Shown here in pieces: positions 51,229 to 59,870 of a stretch of 64,000 nt of DNA; positions within the stretch are counted from its first letter, which is position 1; each line of letters begins with the position of its first letter. The DNA comes from Treponema primitia ZAS-1 (GTDB lineage Bacteria; Spirochaetota; Spirochaetia; Treponematales; Breznakiellaceae): contig NZ_AEEA01000057.1 of the NCBI RefSeq assembly GCF_000297095.1, forward strand, positions 1 to 64,000, in the 5' to 3' direction. Below the pieces are notes generated by a model, which did not search any database, was not told the origin of the DNA, and worked only from the letters and a program-made list of their open reading frames with translations. A program made the position numbers and the translations under genes.

Positions 51229-52181
51229 CTATTCCTCGCAAACAATATTAAGGGACCGCCCTAAACTTAAGGCCAGATCGGTTCCGGTGGCGTTACTTGT
51301 ATCTTCCGGGTATGCCATGCCCCATTCTTCAAAAATTTCCGCAGCCCGGACTATTACCCGCGCCCCGTCTTCCGCCAGTTTTTTGGTTCCCTCCCCCAAA
51401 GGTGAGGATACCCCAACGGCGGCTGCAAAAAGATCCCGGCCCTGATCCAGGGCAAACTGGGCGGTGATTAAAGCGCCGGAACGCTTAGGGGCCTCCACTA
51501 TCAGAACCCCCCGGGCGAGGCCGGAGATGATCCGGTTACGGGCGGGGAAATTCCACCGGAACGGTTCCGTACCGGGGGGTACTCACTCAGAAGGACGCCG
51601 CCGGTTTCCAGGATACGCCGGGCCAGGGTACGGTTTGACACCGGATAGACCTGGTCCAAACCGGAACCCAGCACCGCTACGGTAGGCGCCCCGCCATCCA
51701 TGTTACCCCGATGAGCCAGGGCATCGATACCCAGGGCCAGACCGGAAACCACGGGCATTCCGCCCCGGGCCAGTTCCCGCGCCAAATCGTAGGCCTGGGC
51801 TGCTGCCTGGCCGGAGGGCCGCCGGGTTCCGACCACCGCCGTCATGGTCTGTTCCGGGTTCGGAAGTACACCCCGGTAAAAAAGCAACGCCGGGGGATCA
51901 AAAAGCTCCCGGAGCAATGGGGGATACTGAGAATCCCCATGGGAAATATAGTCTATCCCACGGAGCCGTCCGGCGTTTGCATCCTTTTCAGCCTGTACCC
52001 TAAGCGCATCCATAGTCCAGGGGCTGTTCAGGGGGCGCTTGACTATCTGCTCTATATCTCCCTTTGAAAGTACGTAAAAATCTTCCTCCCGGTCAAATTT
52101 TTCACCTAATACAATCTTTTCCCGAGGCCCGAGATTGGGGATACGGTTAATGACCAAGTCCAACAAACCCCGTTTATCCAT
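51229..52181 (-). pseudogene. dprA: DNA-processing protein DprA/Smf, frameshifted
   Basis: DprA loads RecA on incoming single-stranded DNA. The first frame (52181 down) has a helical N-terminus, GDSQYPPLLRELFDPPALLFYRG, VVGTRRPSGQAAAQAYDLA and GGMPVVSGLALGIDALAHRG up to LLSEYPP, then loses homology. The second frame (EAPKRSGALITAQFALDQGRDLFA) continues the Rossmann fold to the stop at 51229. Adding one G to the run of six at 51574-51579 restores LLSEYPPGTEPFRWNFPARNR, the expected sequence. All else is intact, so the break is a homopolymer slip, either real or in the read. Confidence 0.9.
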
Positions 52182-52923
52182 AAATTATGTCCAATATCCT
52201 TTGCCGGTTCATCTGGGCTTCGTTCACCTTTTCAAGATCCTTGGTAAAATCAATGATCCTTTCGTATACCGCCACCGCCTCCCGGTAGGCTTCTATCATA
52301 TAGTAAGACCGCGCTAAAACAAACATGGTATCCACATCGGGGCTTATTTCCAGACTCCGCATCAGGTAGGGTATGGCCTCCCGGGGACGGTCAAGCTCAA
52401 AGGCATAGAGCACCCCCAGGCCGTACAGAGGCCTGACATAGCGCTCGTCCAGAGAAATGGCCCTGAGGTACCCATTCTCCGCAAGGGTATAGTAATTATC
52501 CCGGGTCAAATTACCCGGATTCCCTTCAAAGTTCAGTGAGGATTTAGCCACAACTCCCGCGGAAACCCCTACCATATAATGGAGGGCCGCATCCATGGGA
52601 TTATAGGCGATAGCCCGCTCCAGGGCTTCCAAGGCTTCACCGTGGAGCCCCTTGTCCTGGAGCCGGTAGGCCAGGATCTTCCAATAAATCCCCGTTTGAG
52701 CCGCGTCCTTAACCTGCTGCTCAATCTTAGCCTCGTAGGCGTTGATGGCGGTACGCAGCCCCTGAATAGTCTCCGGAGGGCCATTTCCGGGACTCAGGGC
52801 GGCAATCTGTCCTGCCAGGGTATCCCACTGCTTATTCCGGTTATACCCTAAGAATACCATAACAAGGGAAGCGATGAGGACAATTACGATAAGCCCTACA
52901 ACCACTTCTTTTTTTACCTTCAT
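52174..52923 (-). CDS. membrane-anchored TPR protein between dprA and xerD
   Basis: 249 residues. One N-terminal membrane segment (about 8-26, VVGLIVIVLIASLVMVFLG) is followed by an extracytoplasmic repeat region: YWKILAYRLQDKGLHGEALEALERAIAYNP, EKFVRPLYGL-type segment YVRPLYGLGVLYAFELDRPREAIPYL and MFVLARSYYMIEAYREAVAVYERI. TPR-like throughout. It overlaps dprA by 8 bases. No known family name; position beside division and recombination genes gives no firm hint of function. Confidence 0.8.
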   Translation of the reverse strand: MKVKKEVVVGLIVIVLIASLVMVFLGYNRNKQWDTLAGQIAALSPGNGPPETIQGLRTAINAYEAKIEQQVKDAAQTGIYWKILAYRLQDKGLHGEALEALERAIAYNPMDAALHYMVGVSAGVVAKSSLNFEGNPGNLTRDNYYTLAENGYLRAISLDERYVRPLYGLGVLYAFELDRPREAIPYLMRSLEISPDVDTMFVLARSYYMIEAYREAVAVYERIIDFTKDLEKVNEAQMNRQRILDIIYG

Positions 52924-52932
52924 TACCTACCC

Positions 52933-53862
52933 CTACGCCTTTCCGGCGGTTTTAAGATCCCGCAGCTTTGGTCTATACCGCTTAAGGCTTTCCTTAAGCA
53001 AGGCCACATCCACATGGGTATAGATCTGGGTGGTAGCCAGATCCACATGCCCCAGAAGTTCCTGTACGGACCGGAGATCCGCGCCGCCGGCGAGGAGCTC
53101 CGTGGCATAACTATGCCGCAGGGTATGGACCCTGGTACTGGTTCCCCCAGGACCGGACAGGGCGGCGTAATTACGCCAAATACCCTTACGGGAAAGCCGC
53201 TTCCCGGTCCTGCCGAGAAACAGGGCCGATGTCCGTCCGCTTTTCACCAAATTGGGGCGGCATTCTTCCAAGTAACGCCTTAGCCAGAGCGCTGCCTCCC
53301 CCCCAAAGGGAACCAGCCGTTCCTTATTCCCCTTTCCCCGTACCCGGGCAATACCCTCGTGGAAATAGAGGTCCCGAATATTCAGGGCCACCGCTTCGGA
53401 AACCCGCAGACCCGAAGAGTAGATCAGCTCAAACATAGCCCTATCCCGTAAACCCAGGAGATTATCCGAATCCGTACCCTCCAGGATGCTCTCCACCCGT
53501 TTCTGGGAAAGCACCTCCGGTAAATGCCGGCTTCCTCTGGGCGGTTCCAGAATAGCCGCAGGATTATCATCCCGTAACCCTTCATCCCCGATATACCGGA
53601 AGAATGATCGCAGGGCGGAAATTGCTTTAGCGGTGGAACGAGAATCTATACGATCTTTTTCCCTGCGCTCGTCCAGGTACCGGGAAATTTCCAGGGATTC
53701 CACGGTCTCCACCTTAAGTCCCGCAAGGGGAAGCCATTCCAGAAAACGACGAACCTCAAAACGGTAGGTTTGGGCGGTCATCGGGGAACGACGTTCCATG
53801 GCGATAAGCCGGGAATAAAAACGTTCCAACAAATTCGGGCCAGCGGTCATCGGTACGGGCAC
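52933..53862 (-). CDS. xerD: tyrosine recombinase XerD
   Basis: 309 residues. Catalytic residues in YSSGLRVSEAVALNI (Arg), HTLRHSYATELLAGGADLRSVQELLGHVDLATTQIYTHV (His, Arg, His, Tyr). It pairs with XerC at dif. The start is GTG 53862 with AGGG about 9 bases upstream, beginning immediately after the ftsZ stop; an ATG four codons in is also possible. XerC versus XerD naming of the two paralogues rests on neighbourhood and is not certain. Confidence 0.88.
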   Translation of the reverse strand: MPVPMTAGPNLLERFYSRLIAMERRSPMTAQTYRFEVRRFLEWLPLAGLKVETVESLEISRYLDERREKDRIDSRSTAKAISALRSFFRYIGDEGLRDDNPAAILEPPRGSRHLPEVLSQKRVESILEGTDSDNLLGLRDRAMFELIYSSGLRVSEAVALNIRDLYFHEGIARVRGKGNKERLVPFGGEAALWLRRYLEECRPNLVKSGRTSALFLGRTGKRLSRKGIWRNYAALSGPGGTSTRVHTLRHSYATELLAGGADLRSVQELLGHVDLATTQIYTHVDVALLKESLKRYRPKLRDLKTAGKA

Positions 53863-55098
53863 CTATATTTCCCTGTTATCAGAACCGGTTTTCTCGCTTC
53901 TCCCCTTCTCAAATTGGAGTAAATAATCCCTGTCCCGGTAAATCGCGGGAACATTCAAATCCTGAGCGGTCCGGCGGGAAGAAAATTCCCCGGAGCCGTT
54001 GGTGAAGTTTTCCGCAGCCCGTTTGGAGTGGCTGGTCACCTTTTCCCACTCGGTTATGTCGATAAAGCCGGTATCCTTAGTCTTCGTCTCCTCCTGGAAT
54101 TTCGCGGCCGCAGTCTCTTTGATGTTCTGCCCACGAAAACCGGTGGCAATAACCGTTACCTGTATTTGATCCGCATGGCTTGTGTTCAAAACAGTCCCGA
54201 ATTTGATGAATACATTGGGATCCGCCTTTTCCTTAATGTAATTGACGATGTCCGCAACTTCAAAAACCGAAAGATCCTCCCCACCGGTGATATTAACCAG
54301 GATATGCTGGGCGCCGGCAATGGTAGTATCCTTGAGCATGGGATTATCAATAGCCTTTGAGGCCGCATCCTTAGCGCGGTCACCCCCCTCGCCTATACCG
54401 ATACCCATAAGGGCGTCCCCCTGCCCCAGCATGGTGGTTCTTACATCCGCAAAATCAACATTGATATCCCCGGGTACGGTGATAAGATCCGCTATACCCT
54501 GTACGCCCTGACGAAGCACATCATCGGCCTTGAGGAACGCTTCTTTCATTGACGTTTTCTTATCAATTATTGACATAAGGTGTTCATTGGGGATGATGAT
54601 AAGGGTATCCACCGCCTCCCGCATTTTAGCGATCCCCTCTTCGGCGAGGCTCATTTTTTTCTGACCCTCGAAGGCAAAAGGCTTGGTTACCACCCCTACG
54701 GTAAGGGCCCCATTCTCCCGGGCTACCTGGGCGATGATGGGAGCCGAACCGGTACCGGTACCGCCGCCCATTCCGGCGGTAACAAAAACCATGTCGGCGC
54801 CCTTGAGAACATTGGCAATAGAATCCCTGTCCTCCATGGCGGCCTTTTCGCCGACCTCCGGCCTGCCCCCTGCCCCAAGCCCACCGGTGGATTTGGCGCC
54901 CAGGGCTAATTTTGTCCCGGCCTTACTCAGGTTCAGCGCCTGCTGATCCGTATTTGCCGCGATAAAATCTACCTGCTGCAAACCGTGTTCGATCATACGG
55001 TTTACCGCATTGCAGCCCCCGCCGCCGGCGCCGAAAACCTTGATCTTCGTCGGTCTCGGCCCCATTACTGTTTCTTCATGAACCTCAAAATTCTTCAT
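53863..55098 (-). CDS. ftsZ: cell division protein FtsZ
   Basis: Tubulin-like GTPase that forms the division ring. 411 residues: VFGAGGGGCNAVNRMI, the GTP-binding GGGTGTG loop at 111-117, and the T7 loop DLITVPGDINVDFADVRTTM. The C-terminal peptide reads LNVPAIYRDRDYLLQFEKG, a diverged form of the usual DIPAFLR tail that docks FtsA and ZipA-type partners. Preceded by GGGAGGGGA as ribosome site. 66 bases separate it from ftsA, including a weak stem-loop at about 55138-55158. Confidence 0.97.
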   Translation of the reverse strand: MKNFEVHEETVMGPRPTKIKVFGAGGGGCNAVNRMIEHGLQQVDFIAANTDQQALNLSKAGTKLALGAKSTGGLGAGGRPEVGEKAAMEDRDSIANVLKGADMVFVTAGMGGGTGTGSAPIIAQVARENGALTVGVVTKPFAFEGQKKMSLAEEGIAKMREAVDTLIIIPNEHLMSIIDKKTSMKEAFLKADDVLRQGVQGIADLITVPGDINVDFADVRTTMLGQGDALMGIGIGEGGDRAKDAASKAIDNPMLKDTTIAGAQHILVNITGGEDLSVFEVADIVNYIKEKADPNVFIKFGTVLNTSHADQIQVTVIATGFRGQNIKETAAAKFQEETKTKDTGFIDITEWEKVTSHSKRAAENFTNGSGEFSSRRTAQDLNVPAIYRDRDYLLQFEKGRSEKTGSDNREI

Positions 55099-55164
55099 GC
55101 AGCTTCCCCTCCCAAATCACTTTTTTGATAAAATTTCAGGGCGTTCCCATGCGCCCCTTATAGT

Positions 55165-56436
55165 TTAAAAAAATTCCTTTTTTAACCATTCCCATATTTT
55201 ACCGAAGAAGGAAACCTGTCCCTTCTTCTCCCGTACCTTGGTATCCGGCCCCCTATCGGGGGTTTTTACATCTTCCCGGATATTTCCTTCCAACACTAAT
55301 CCTATCGCTGTGGCAAATAACGGGCTGTTGTACCGTTCCTGCAGCCCCCCCATTGACAGGGGATTACCGATCCGCACGGGCATTTTAAAAATCTGGGCTG
55401 CCAGTTCAACCGCCCCAAGAAATTCCGCACCCCCACCGGTAAGCACAATTCCGCCGCCCAAAGGCCTGCTCAGCGGAAGAGCATCCAGCTTATCCTTAAC
55501 CATGCGGAATATCTCCGCCAAGCGGGGCCGCACAATTACTGCAATCTGAGACTTCGGAATGGGCAGAGGAGGTCTTCCCCCCAGGCCTTCAATGATAATA
55601 TCATCATCATTTTCCAACAGTTCCGCTATACAGCACCGGGCGTCAATCTTAGCCCGTTCTGCATTTTCAAAGGAAATATTTTTTACAATCGATATATCCT
55701 GGGTTATTTCGGCCCCCCCAAGGGGGACCGAGAGGGTTGAATAGGGAGCTCCCTGGCAGCAGACCATCACATCGGTGGTACCGCCGCCAAGATCCACCAG
55801 GGCAACCCCTAATTCCTTTTCTTCCTCCGTAAGTACCGCCCGGCCCGCAGCCAGAGTCTGCAGGATCAGATCGTTAACCCGGAACCCCGCGCGGTTAACG
55901 CACTTGATCAGATTCTGCGCGCTGTTGGCGGAACAGGTGATGATATGTACCTCCGCTTCCAGGCCCCTGGCAATCATGTTTAGAGGATTCCGGATACCCG
56001 GCTGTTTATCCACAATATAGGTTTGGGGTATCACCTCCAGGATTTGGCGATCCATGGGGAAGACCATGGCCCGGGCAACTTCCAGCACCCTGACTATATC
56101 CTCGGGCCCTATTTCCCGGTTTTCCTTTTCGTCCCGGCTCCGGCCGGTAACCGCCACAACACCCCGGGAATTCACCCCATCGACGTGGTTGCCCCCGATG
56201 CCGGTCCAGCAGGCATGTACCTCCCGGCCGCTCATCATCTCCGCCGCTTCAATGGCAGCCGCCACGGACTGCAGGGTAGCTTCAATATTTACCACCACCC
56301 CTTTCCGCAGCCCCGAGGAAGGACTTATCCCTACGCCGGTAATTTCAATGGTTCCCTTCTCTGTCCGTTCGCCGATAACAGCACGGATACTGGTGGTGCC
56401 GATATCAAGGCCTACCACTAATCCATCATTGGCCAA
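55165..56436 (-). CDS. ftsA: cell division protein FtsA
   Basis: Actin-like membrane tether of the Z ring. 423 residues with VVGLDIGTTSIRAVIGE, DLGGGTTDVMVCCQGA (phosphate 2), GGGIVLTGGGAEFLGAVELA and a C-terminal amphipathic end (SFFGKIWEWLKKEFF) for membrane binding. An ATG-start frame exists to 56487, but the perfect AAGGAGG site lies 6 bases before the TTG at 56436, inside the end of ftsQ, which makes TTG the likely start. Confidence 0.94.
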   Translation of the reverse strand: MANDGLVVGLDIGTTSIRAVIGERTEKGTIEITGVGISPSSGLRKGVVVNIEATLQSVAAAIEAAEMMSGREVHACWTGIGGNHVDGVNSRGVVAVTGRSRDEKENREIGPEDIVRVLEVARAMVFPMDRQILEVIPQTYIVDKQPGIRNPLNMIARGLEAEVHIITCSANSAQNLIKCVNRAGFRVNDLILQTLAAGRAVLTEEEKELGVALVDLGGGTTDVMVCCQGAPYSTLSVPLGGAEITQDISIVKNISFENAERAKIDARCCIAELLENDDDIIIEGLGGRPPLPIPKSQIAVIVRPRLAEIFRMVKDKLDALPLSRPLGGGIVLTGGGAEFLGAVELAAQIFKMPVRIGNPLSMGGLQERYNSPLFATAIGLVLEGNIREDVKTPDRGPDTKVREKKGQVSFFGKIWEWLKKEFF

Positions 56437-57250
56437 GGGCGGCCTCCTTTTTATAGGACGCCGTGCCGGTTCTGAAATCAATTTCATCCACCATAACGCC
56501 CTGTTTTATAAATACATCAATGAGCAAGAGCATATACCGAATCGTATCCTGGGTTAATTCATTCCCTACCCGGATTTTAGCGGGATAGTGAACCGGAAAA
56601 AGCACCAGCTCAAACCCATCATAGGGTTTGGCCTTGACCTGGATCTCCGAAATTGTTCCCAGCAGCTCCGGCGCCGAACTATTCAGACGCCCCAAATCCG
56701 TGAGGAAGCGCTGAAAAAGTGCGGGAAGCCGCATACCCAGGGAGGTGTTTTCAAAGACCAACCCCGAAATAATCGGCAGGGTATGTATTCCCCCTTCCGC
56801 CACATCCTCTCCAATTTTAAAAACCACACCATATCTGTCGAAAAACACCGGCTCTATTTTACCGTTTATCGGAGCAAGGGCCATGGCAACCGCCTTGCGC
56901 TTTTCTAAAACAATCTTAACCGTATCGGGAAACTGTTTTGTTACCCTGGCGGACTCAACCTGATACATGGCCCCCAGGGCAAGTTCCGCCCCGCGGGCAT
57001 CCATGGTCATGTAGGAAGTATGGACCCCAATCCCCGCCTGGGTTAATACGGCGCCCCGGTCAAGTTCGGGAATTCCCGATATCTCTATCACCGACAGGGG
57101 CATACAGGGGGTAACCCCCAGGACCCAGATCAGCTCGCCTGCCAAAATTACTGCCAGGGCAATCAGAAGCCATTTGAGCCGTCTGTCCATTTTGGAATGA
57201 ACCGGATTTTCTTCAGGAAGAGTATTTTCAAACACAAACCCCTCAGACAT
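56426..57250 (-). CDS. ftsQ: cell division protein FtsQ/DivIB
   Basis: 274 residues, bitopic: cytoplasmic N-terminus, one membrane segment at about 27-47 (WLLIALAVILAGELIWVLGV), then a POTRA domain (SVIEISGIPELDRGAVLTQAGIGVHTSYMTMDARGAELAL) and a beta domain (PDTVKIVLEKRKAVAMALAP). Links the Z ring to septal wall synthesis. It overlaps ftsW by 8 bases. Confidence 0.93.
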   Translation of the reverse strand: MSEGFVFENTLPEENPVHSKMDRRLKWLLIALAVILAGELIWVLGVTPCMPLSVIEISGIPELDRGAVLTQAGIGVHTSYMTMDARGAELALGAMYQVESARVTKQFPDTVKIVLEKRKAVAMALAPINGKIEPVFFDRYGVVFKIGEDVAEGGIHTLPIISGLVFENTSLGMRLPALFQRFLTDLGRLNSSAPELLGTISEIQVKAKPYDGFELVLFPVHYPAKIRVGNELTQDTIRYMLLLIDVFIKQGVMVDEIDFRTGTASYKKEAALGQ

Positions 57251-58379
57251 GGTCCACCTCTCTGTTTCTTGAAATATTAACGATAAGTCCCGCGATCAGT
57301 AATGTTATTGCCAGGGAGGAACCGCCGGCGGAAAAGAACGGCAGGGGAACCCCCGTGGCGGGTACGGCCCCGGAAACCACGGCGATATTCAAAAGCGCCT
57401 GGGAACTGATCATGGTAACCAGACCGAAACCCAAAAGCCTTCTGAACATATCATTTGACTTAATAGCCGCCCGGTATCCGTGGATCGCAAAAACCATGAA
57501 AATTAAGAAGAACAAAAACACCCCCGCAAGGCCCGCCTCTTCGGAAAAAGACGAAAAGATAAAGTCCGAATGTATTTCCGGAACGCTGGCAATTTTCCGG
57601 GTGCCCTGGCCAAAACCCTTTCCCAAAAGCCCGCCTGAGCCGATGGAGAGCAGGGAAGAATGAACCTGGTATCCCGCCCCCAGGGGTTCCCAGTCGGGAA
57701 TAAAGAAACTAATAACCCGGCGGAGCCTATGTTCCTTGGTAAGCACTAAAAATGCGGATAAAGGAATCAATATTACTGCACCGCTTATAAAGTACCGGTA
57801 CCGCACTCCGGCGAGAAAGAAAATAAATACCGCATTTATCGCGATGAACAGCGCGGTAGAAAAGTTATTCTGCAAATAAATCAAAAAGAAAAATAGTAAC
57901 GTTATCAGTGTGGGCGGCAGGATTCCCGCGATAAGAGAGTTAATACGTTCCTGCTTTTTGCTGAATATATGGGCCAGATAGAAAGGCAGGGTCAGTTTAA
58001 CCAGCTCCGATGGCTGAAAAGTATTAGTACTCCCTATCCGTATCCACCGGGCCGCTCCGTTTTTTGTTACCCCAATGCCGGGCATAAAGGTTAAAAGGCA
58101 TAAAACAGCGGTGATCACCACCATGGGAACAATCAGTTTTCGCAGATATTCTAAATTGATCCAGGATGCAACAAAGAATGCTCCCAAGCCCACAAACCCA
58201 TAAAGCAGCTGCCGGGTAATAAAGTACAATCCTTCGCCAAAAAACCGTTCCCCGTAGGCATAGGATGCGGAATAAAGGGTAACCAAGCCAACCCCGGTAA
58301 GGAGGAGAATGCTGGCGATCAAAATATGGTCCGCCTGGGATTTGCGTCCGGCGCTCTCAAGATCAAATGCTTGTATCAT
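57243..58379 (-). CDS. ftsW: septal peptidoglycan polymerase FtsW
   Basis: SEDS-family membrane glycosyltransferase, 378 residues with about ten membrane segments. Key signatures: ARWIRIGSTNTFQPSELVKLTLPFYLAH, GLLGKGFGQGTRKIASVPEIHSDFIFSSFSEEAGLAG and ATGVPLPFFSAGGSSLAI. It would work with a class B penicillin-binding protein (FtsI), which is not in this window. Position in the division cluster favours FtsW over RodA. Overlaps mraY by 4 bases. Confidence 0.94.
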   Translation of the reverse strand: MIQAFDLESAGRKSQADHILIASILLLTGVGLVTLYSASYAYGERFFGEGLYFITRQLLYGFVGLGAFFVASWINLEYLRKLIVPMVVITAVLCLLTFMPGIGVTKNGAARWIRIGSTNTFQPSELVKLTLPFYLAHIFSKKQERINSLIAGILPPTLITLLFFFLIYLQNNFSTALFIAINAVFIFFLAGVRYRYFISGAVILIPLSAFLVLTKEHRLRRVISFFIPDWEPLGAGYQVHSSLLSIGSGGLLGKGFGQGTRKIASVPEIHSDFIFSSFSEEAGLAGVFLFFLIFMVFAIHGYRAAIKSNDMFRRLLGFGLVTMISSQALLNIAVVSGAVPATGVPLPFFSAGGSSLAITLLIAGLIVNISRNREVDHV

Positions 58380-59455
58380 TGTATTTTCAATGTTGATAGG
58401 GCTATTATGGCAAACAGGCCCCCGAGGATCCAGAACCGGATGACTACCTTAGCCTCCGCCCAGCCCGATTCCTCGAAATGGTGATGAAGAGGGGCCATTT
58501 TAAAGACCCGCTTCTTCCGCAATTTATATACCAGCACCTGGATGATAACCGATGCCGCTTCCAAAACAAAAACACCGCCGATAATCAGTATCAGTATTTC
58601 TTTTTTGACAATCAGGGAAATGGTTGCCGCCACTCCGCCAAGGGAGAGACTTCCCACGTCTCCCATAAATACTTCAGCGGGATGGGCGTTGTACCACAGA
58701 AACCCTATACAGGCCCCCACCGCTCCCAGGCAGAAAACCGTTAACTCCCCGCTGCCCACAATATAGGGTATTCCCAGGTAGGAAGAGTAGTCCACCCGGC
58801 CTGTAATGTAGGTCAGGATAGCCAGGGCGATAAAGACCAGAATCAGGAGCCCCGTGGCAAGTCCGTCCAGCCCATCGGAAAGGTTCACCGCGTTGGATTC
58901 CCCCACCAAGAGCAGTATCGCAAAGGGGATCCACAGGTTCCCCATTTCAACCACCGGGTTTTTAAAGAAGGGCACGTACAGGGTGGTGATCCCCTCCTCA
59001 TCGGAGTTATAGAGGATCAGGGTTATGGTTACCGCCACAACAAATTGAAGCGCCAGTTTTGCCCAGGCCGGCAGTCCGTCGGAGTTATGGCGCCGCACCT
59101 TGAGGAAGTCGTCGATAAAACCGATTGCGCCAAAGGCCACGAAGGCGCCAAGGGTAAGCCAGACCTTTTCATTTTCCAGATCCGTCCAGAGCAGCACCGC
59201 AATTACCGTGGAAAAGATGATAAGCACACCCCCCATGGTTGGGGTTCCGTCCTTTTTCAAATGGGTAGCGGGGCCGTCATCCCGGATGGATTGTCCTATT
59301 TTAAGTTTTCGCAGAGATTCGATGATCCGGGGACCAAAAATAAAGCACAATAACAATGTGGTCAGAGCGGCATAGGCGCTCCGAAAAGTGAGATATTGAA
59401 AAACATTGAAGGGGGTGAAGTATTTTACCAGGGGATATAAAAACTCTAAAAACAT
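58376..59455 (-). CDS. mraY: phospho-N-acetylmuramoyl-pentapeptide transferase
   Basis: Makes lipid I by transferring the muramyl pentapeptide phosphate to undecaprenyl phosphate. 359 residues, about ten membrane segments. KDGTPTMGGVLI, GFIDDFLKVRRHNSDGLPA with the Asp pair, NAVNLSDGLDGLATG, YNAHPAEVFMGDVGSLSLGG and MAPLHHHFEESGWAE are all standard. It follows a 37-codon ORF by one base; murE and murF, often its neighbours, are absent. Confidence 0.97.
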   Translation of the reverse strand: MFLEFLYPLVKYFTPFNVFQYLTFRSAYAALTTLLLCFIFGPRIIESLRKLKIGQSIRDDGPATHLKKDGTPTMGGVLIIFSTVIAVLLWTDLENEKVWLTLGAFVAFGAIGFIDDFLKVRRHNSDGLPAWAKLALQFVVAVTITLILYNSDEEGITTLYVPFFKNPVVEMGNLWIPFAILLLVGESNAVNLSDGLDGLATGLLILVFIALAILTYITGRVDYSSYLGIPYIVGSGELTVFCLGAVGACIGFLWYNAHPAEVFMGDVGSLSLGGVAATISLIVKKEILILIIGGVFVLEAASVIIQVLVYKLRKKRVFKMAPLHHHFEESGWAEAKVVIRFWILGGLFAIIALSTLKIQ

Positions 59456-59569
59456 TTAAGCAGCCCCCCACAGTATACGCTCAAGGATTTCGGCCCCGCT
59501 GCCGATAATTCCGATAGGGGTAGCGCTGATACTGCCCCCGGGGACATGCTGCAAGGTTAAAATGTTCAT
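59456..59569 (-). CDS. 37-codon ORF between ftsL and mraY, possible murF remnant
   Basis: ATG at 59569 after a TAGGAG ribosome site that overlaps the ftsL stop; the stop codon ends one base before mraY. The peptide starts MNILTLQHVPGGS and ends AEILERILWGAA. It is in the position of murE/murF in many dcw clusters. The last residues could echo the C-terminus of a Mur ligase, but this is weak. It may equally be a small coupling peptide with no function of its own. Confidence 0.35.
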   Translation of the reverse strand: MNILTLQHVPGGSISATPIGIIGSGAEILERILWGAA

Positions 59570-59576
59570 GGGGCTC

Positions 59577-59870
59577 CTAGCCATCGATCCTCCCCCGGCC
59601 ATTTTCAATCCTGATCTGTAAAATTTCTTCCGGTTGCTTTTTTGTAAGCCCCAGCTGTTCTACCGCAATATGTTCTATCCGCTCTGCGGAGGAAAACAGG
59701 GTAATCCCCGCGATAAGCCGTTTATTACTTTCGATCCACTCTTCCTGGACCACCTCAAGGCGCCGCACATCCCGCTGCAGGGACGCATAGTTTCTGGACT
59801 GCCAAACGGAGATCACCAAAAACACGGGAAGTGTCAGGGTAAAAAAATAAAGTAATATAAACCGTCTCAT
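59577..59870 (-). CDS. ftsL: FtsL-like cell division protein
   Basis: 97 residues: one membrane segment right at the N-terminus (RRFILLYFFTLTLPVFLVISVWQ) and a heptad-rich coiled coil (LQRDVRRLEVVQEEWIESNKRLIAG), then ERIEHIAVEQLGLTKKQPEEILQIRIE, the typical FtsL/DivIC ending. Recognised from shape and its place straight after rsmH, which it overlaps by 4 bases; sequence identity in this family is low. Confidence 0.85.
   Translation of the reverse strand: MRRFILLYFFTLTLPVFLVISVWQSRNYASLQRDVRRLEVVQEEWIESNKRLIAGITLFSSAERIEHIAVEQLGLTKKQPEEILQIRIENGRGRIDG

Noticed and set aside
55138..55158. stem-loop between ftsA and ftsZ as a terminator
   Set aside because: The stem is only 5-6 bp with a bulge and the T run is four bases and offset; not convincing enough for a feature.
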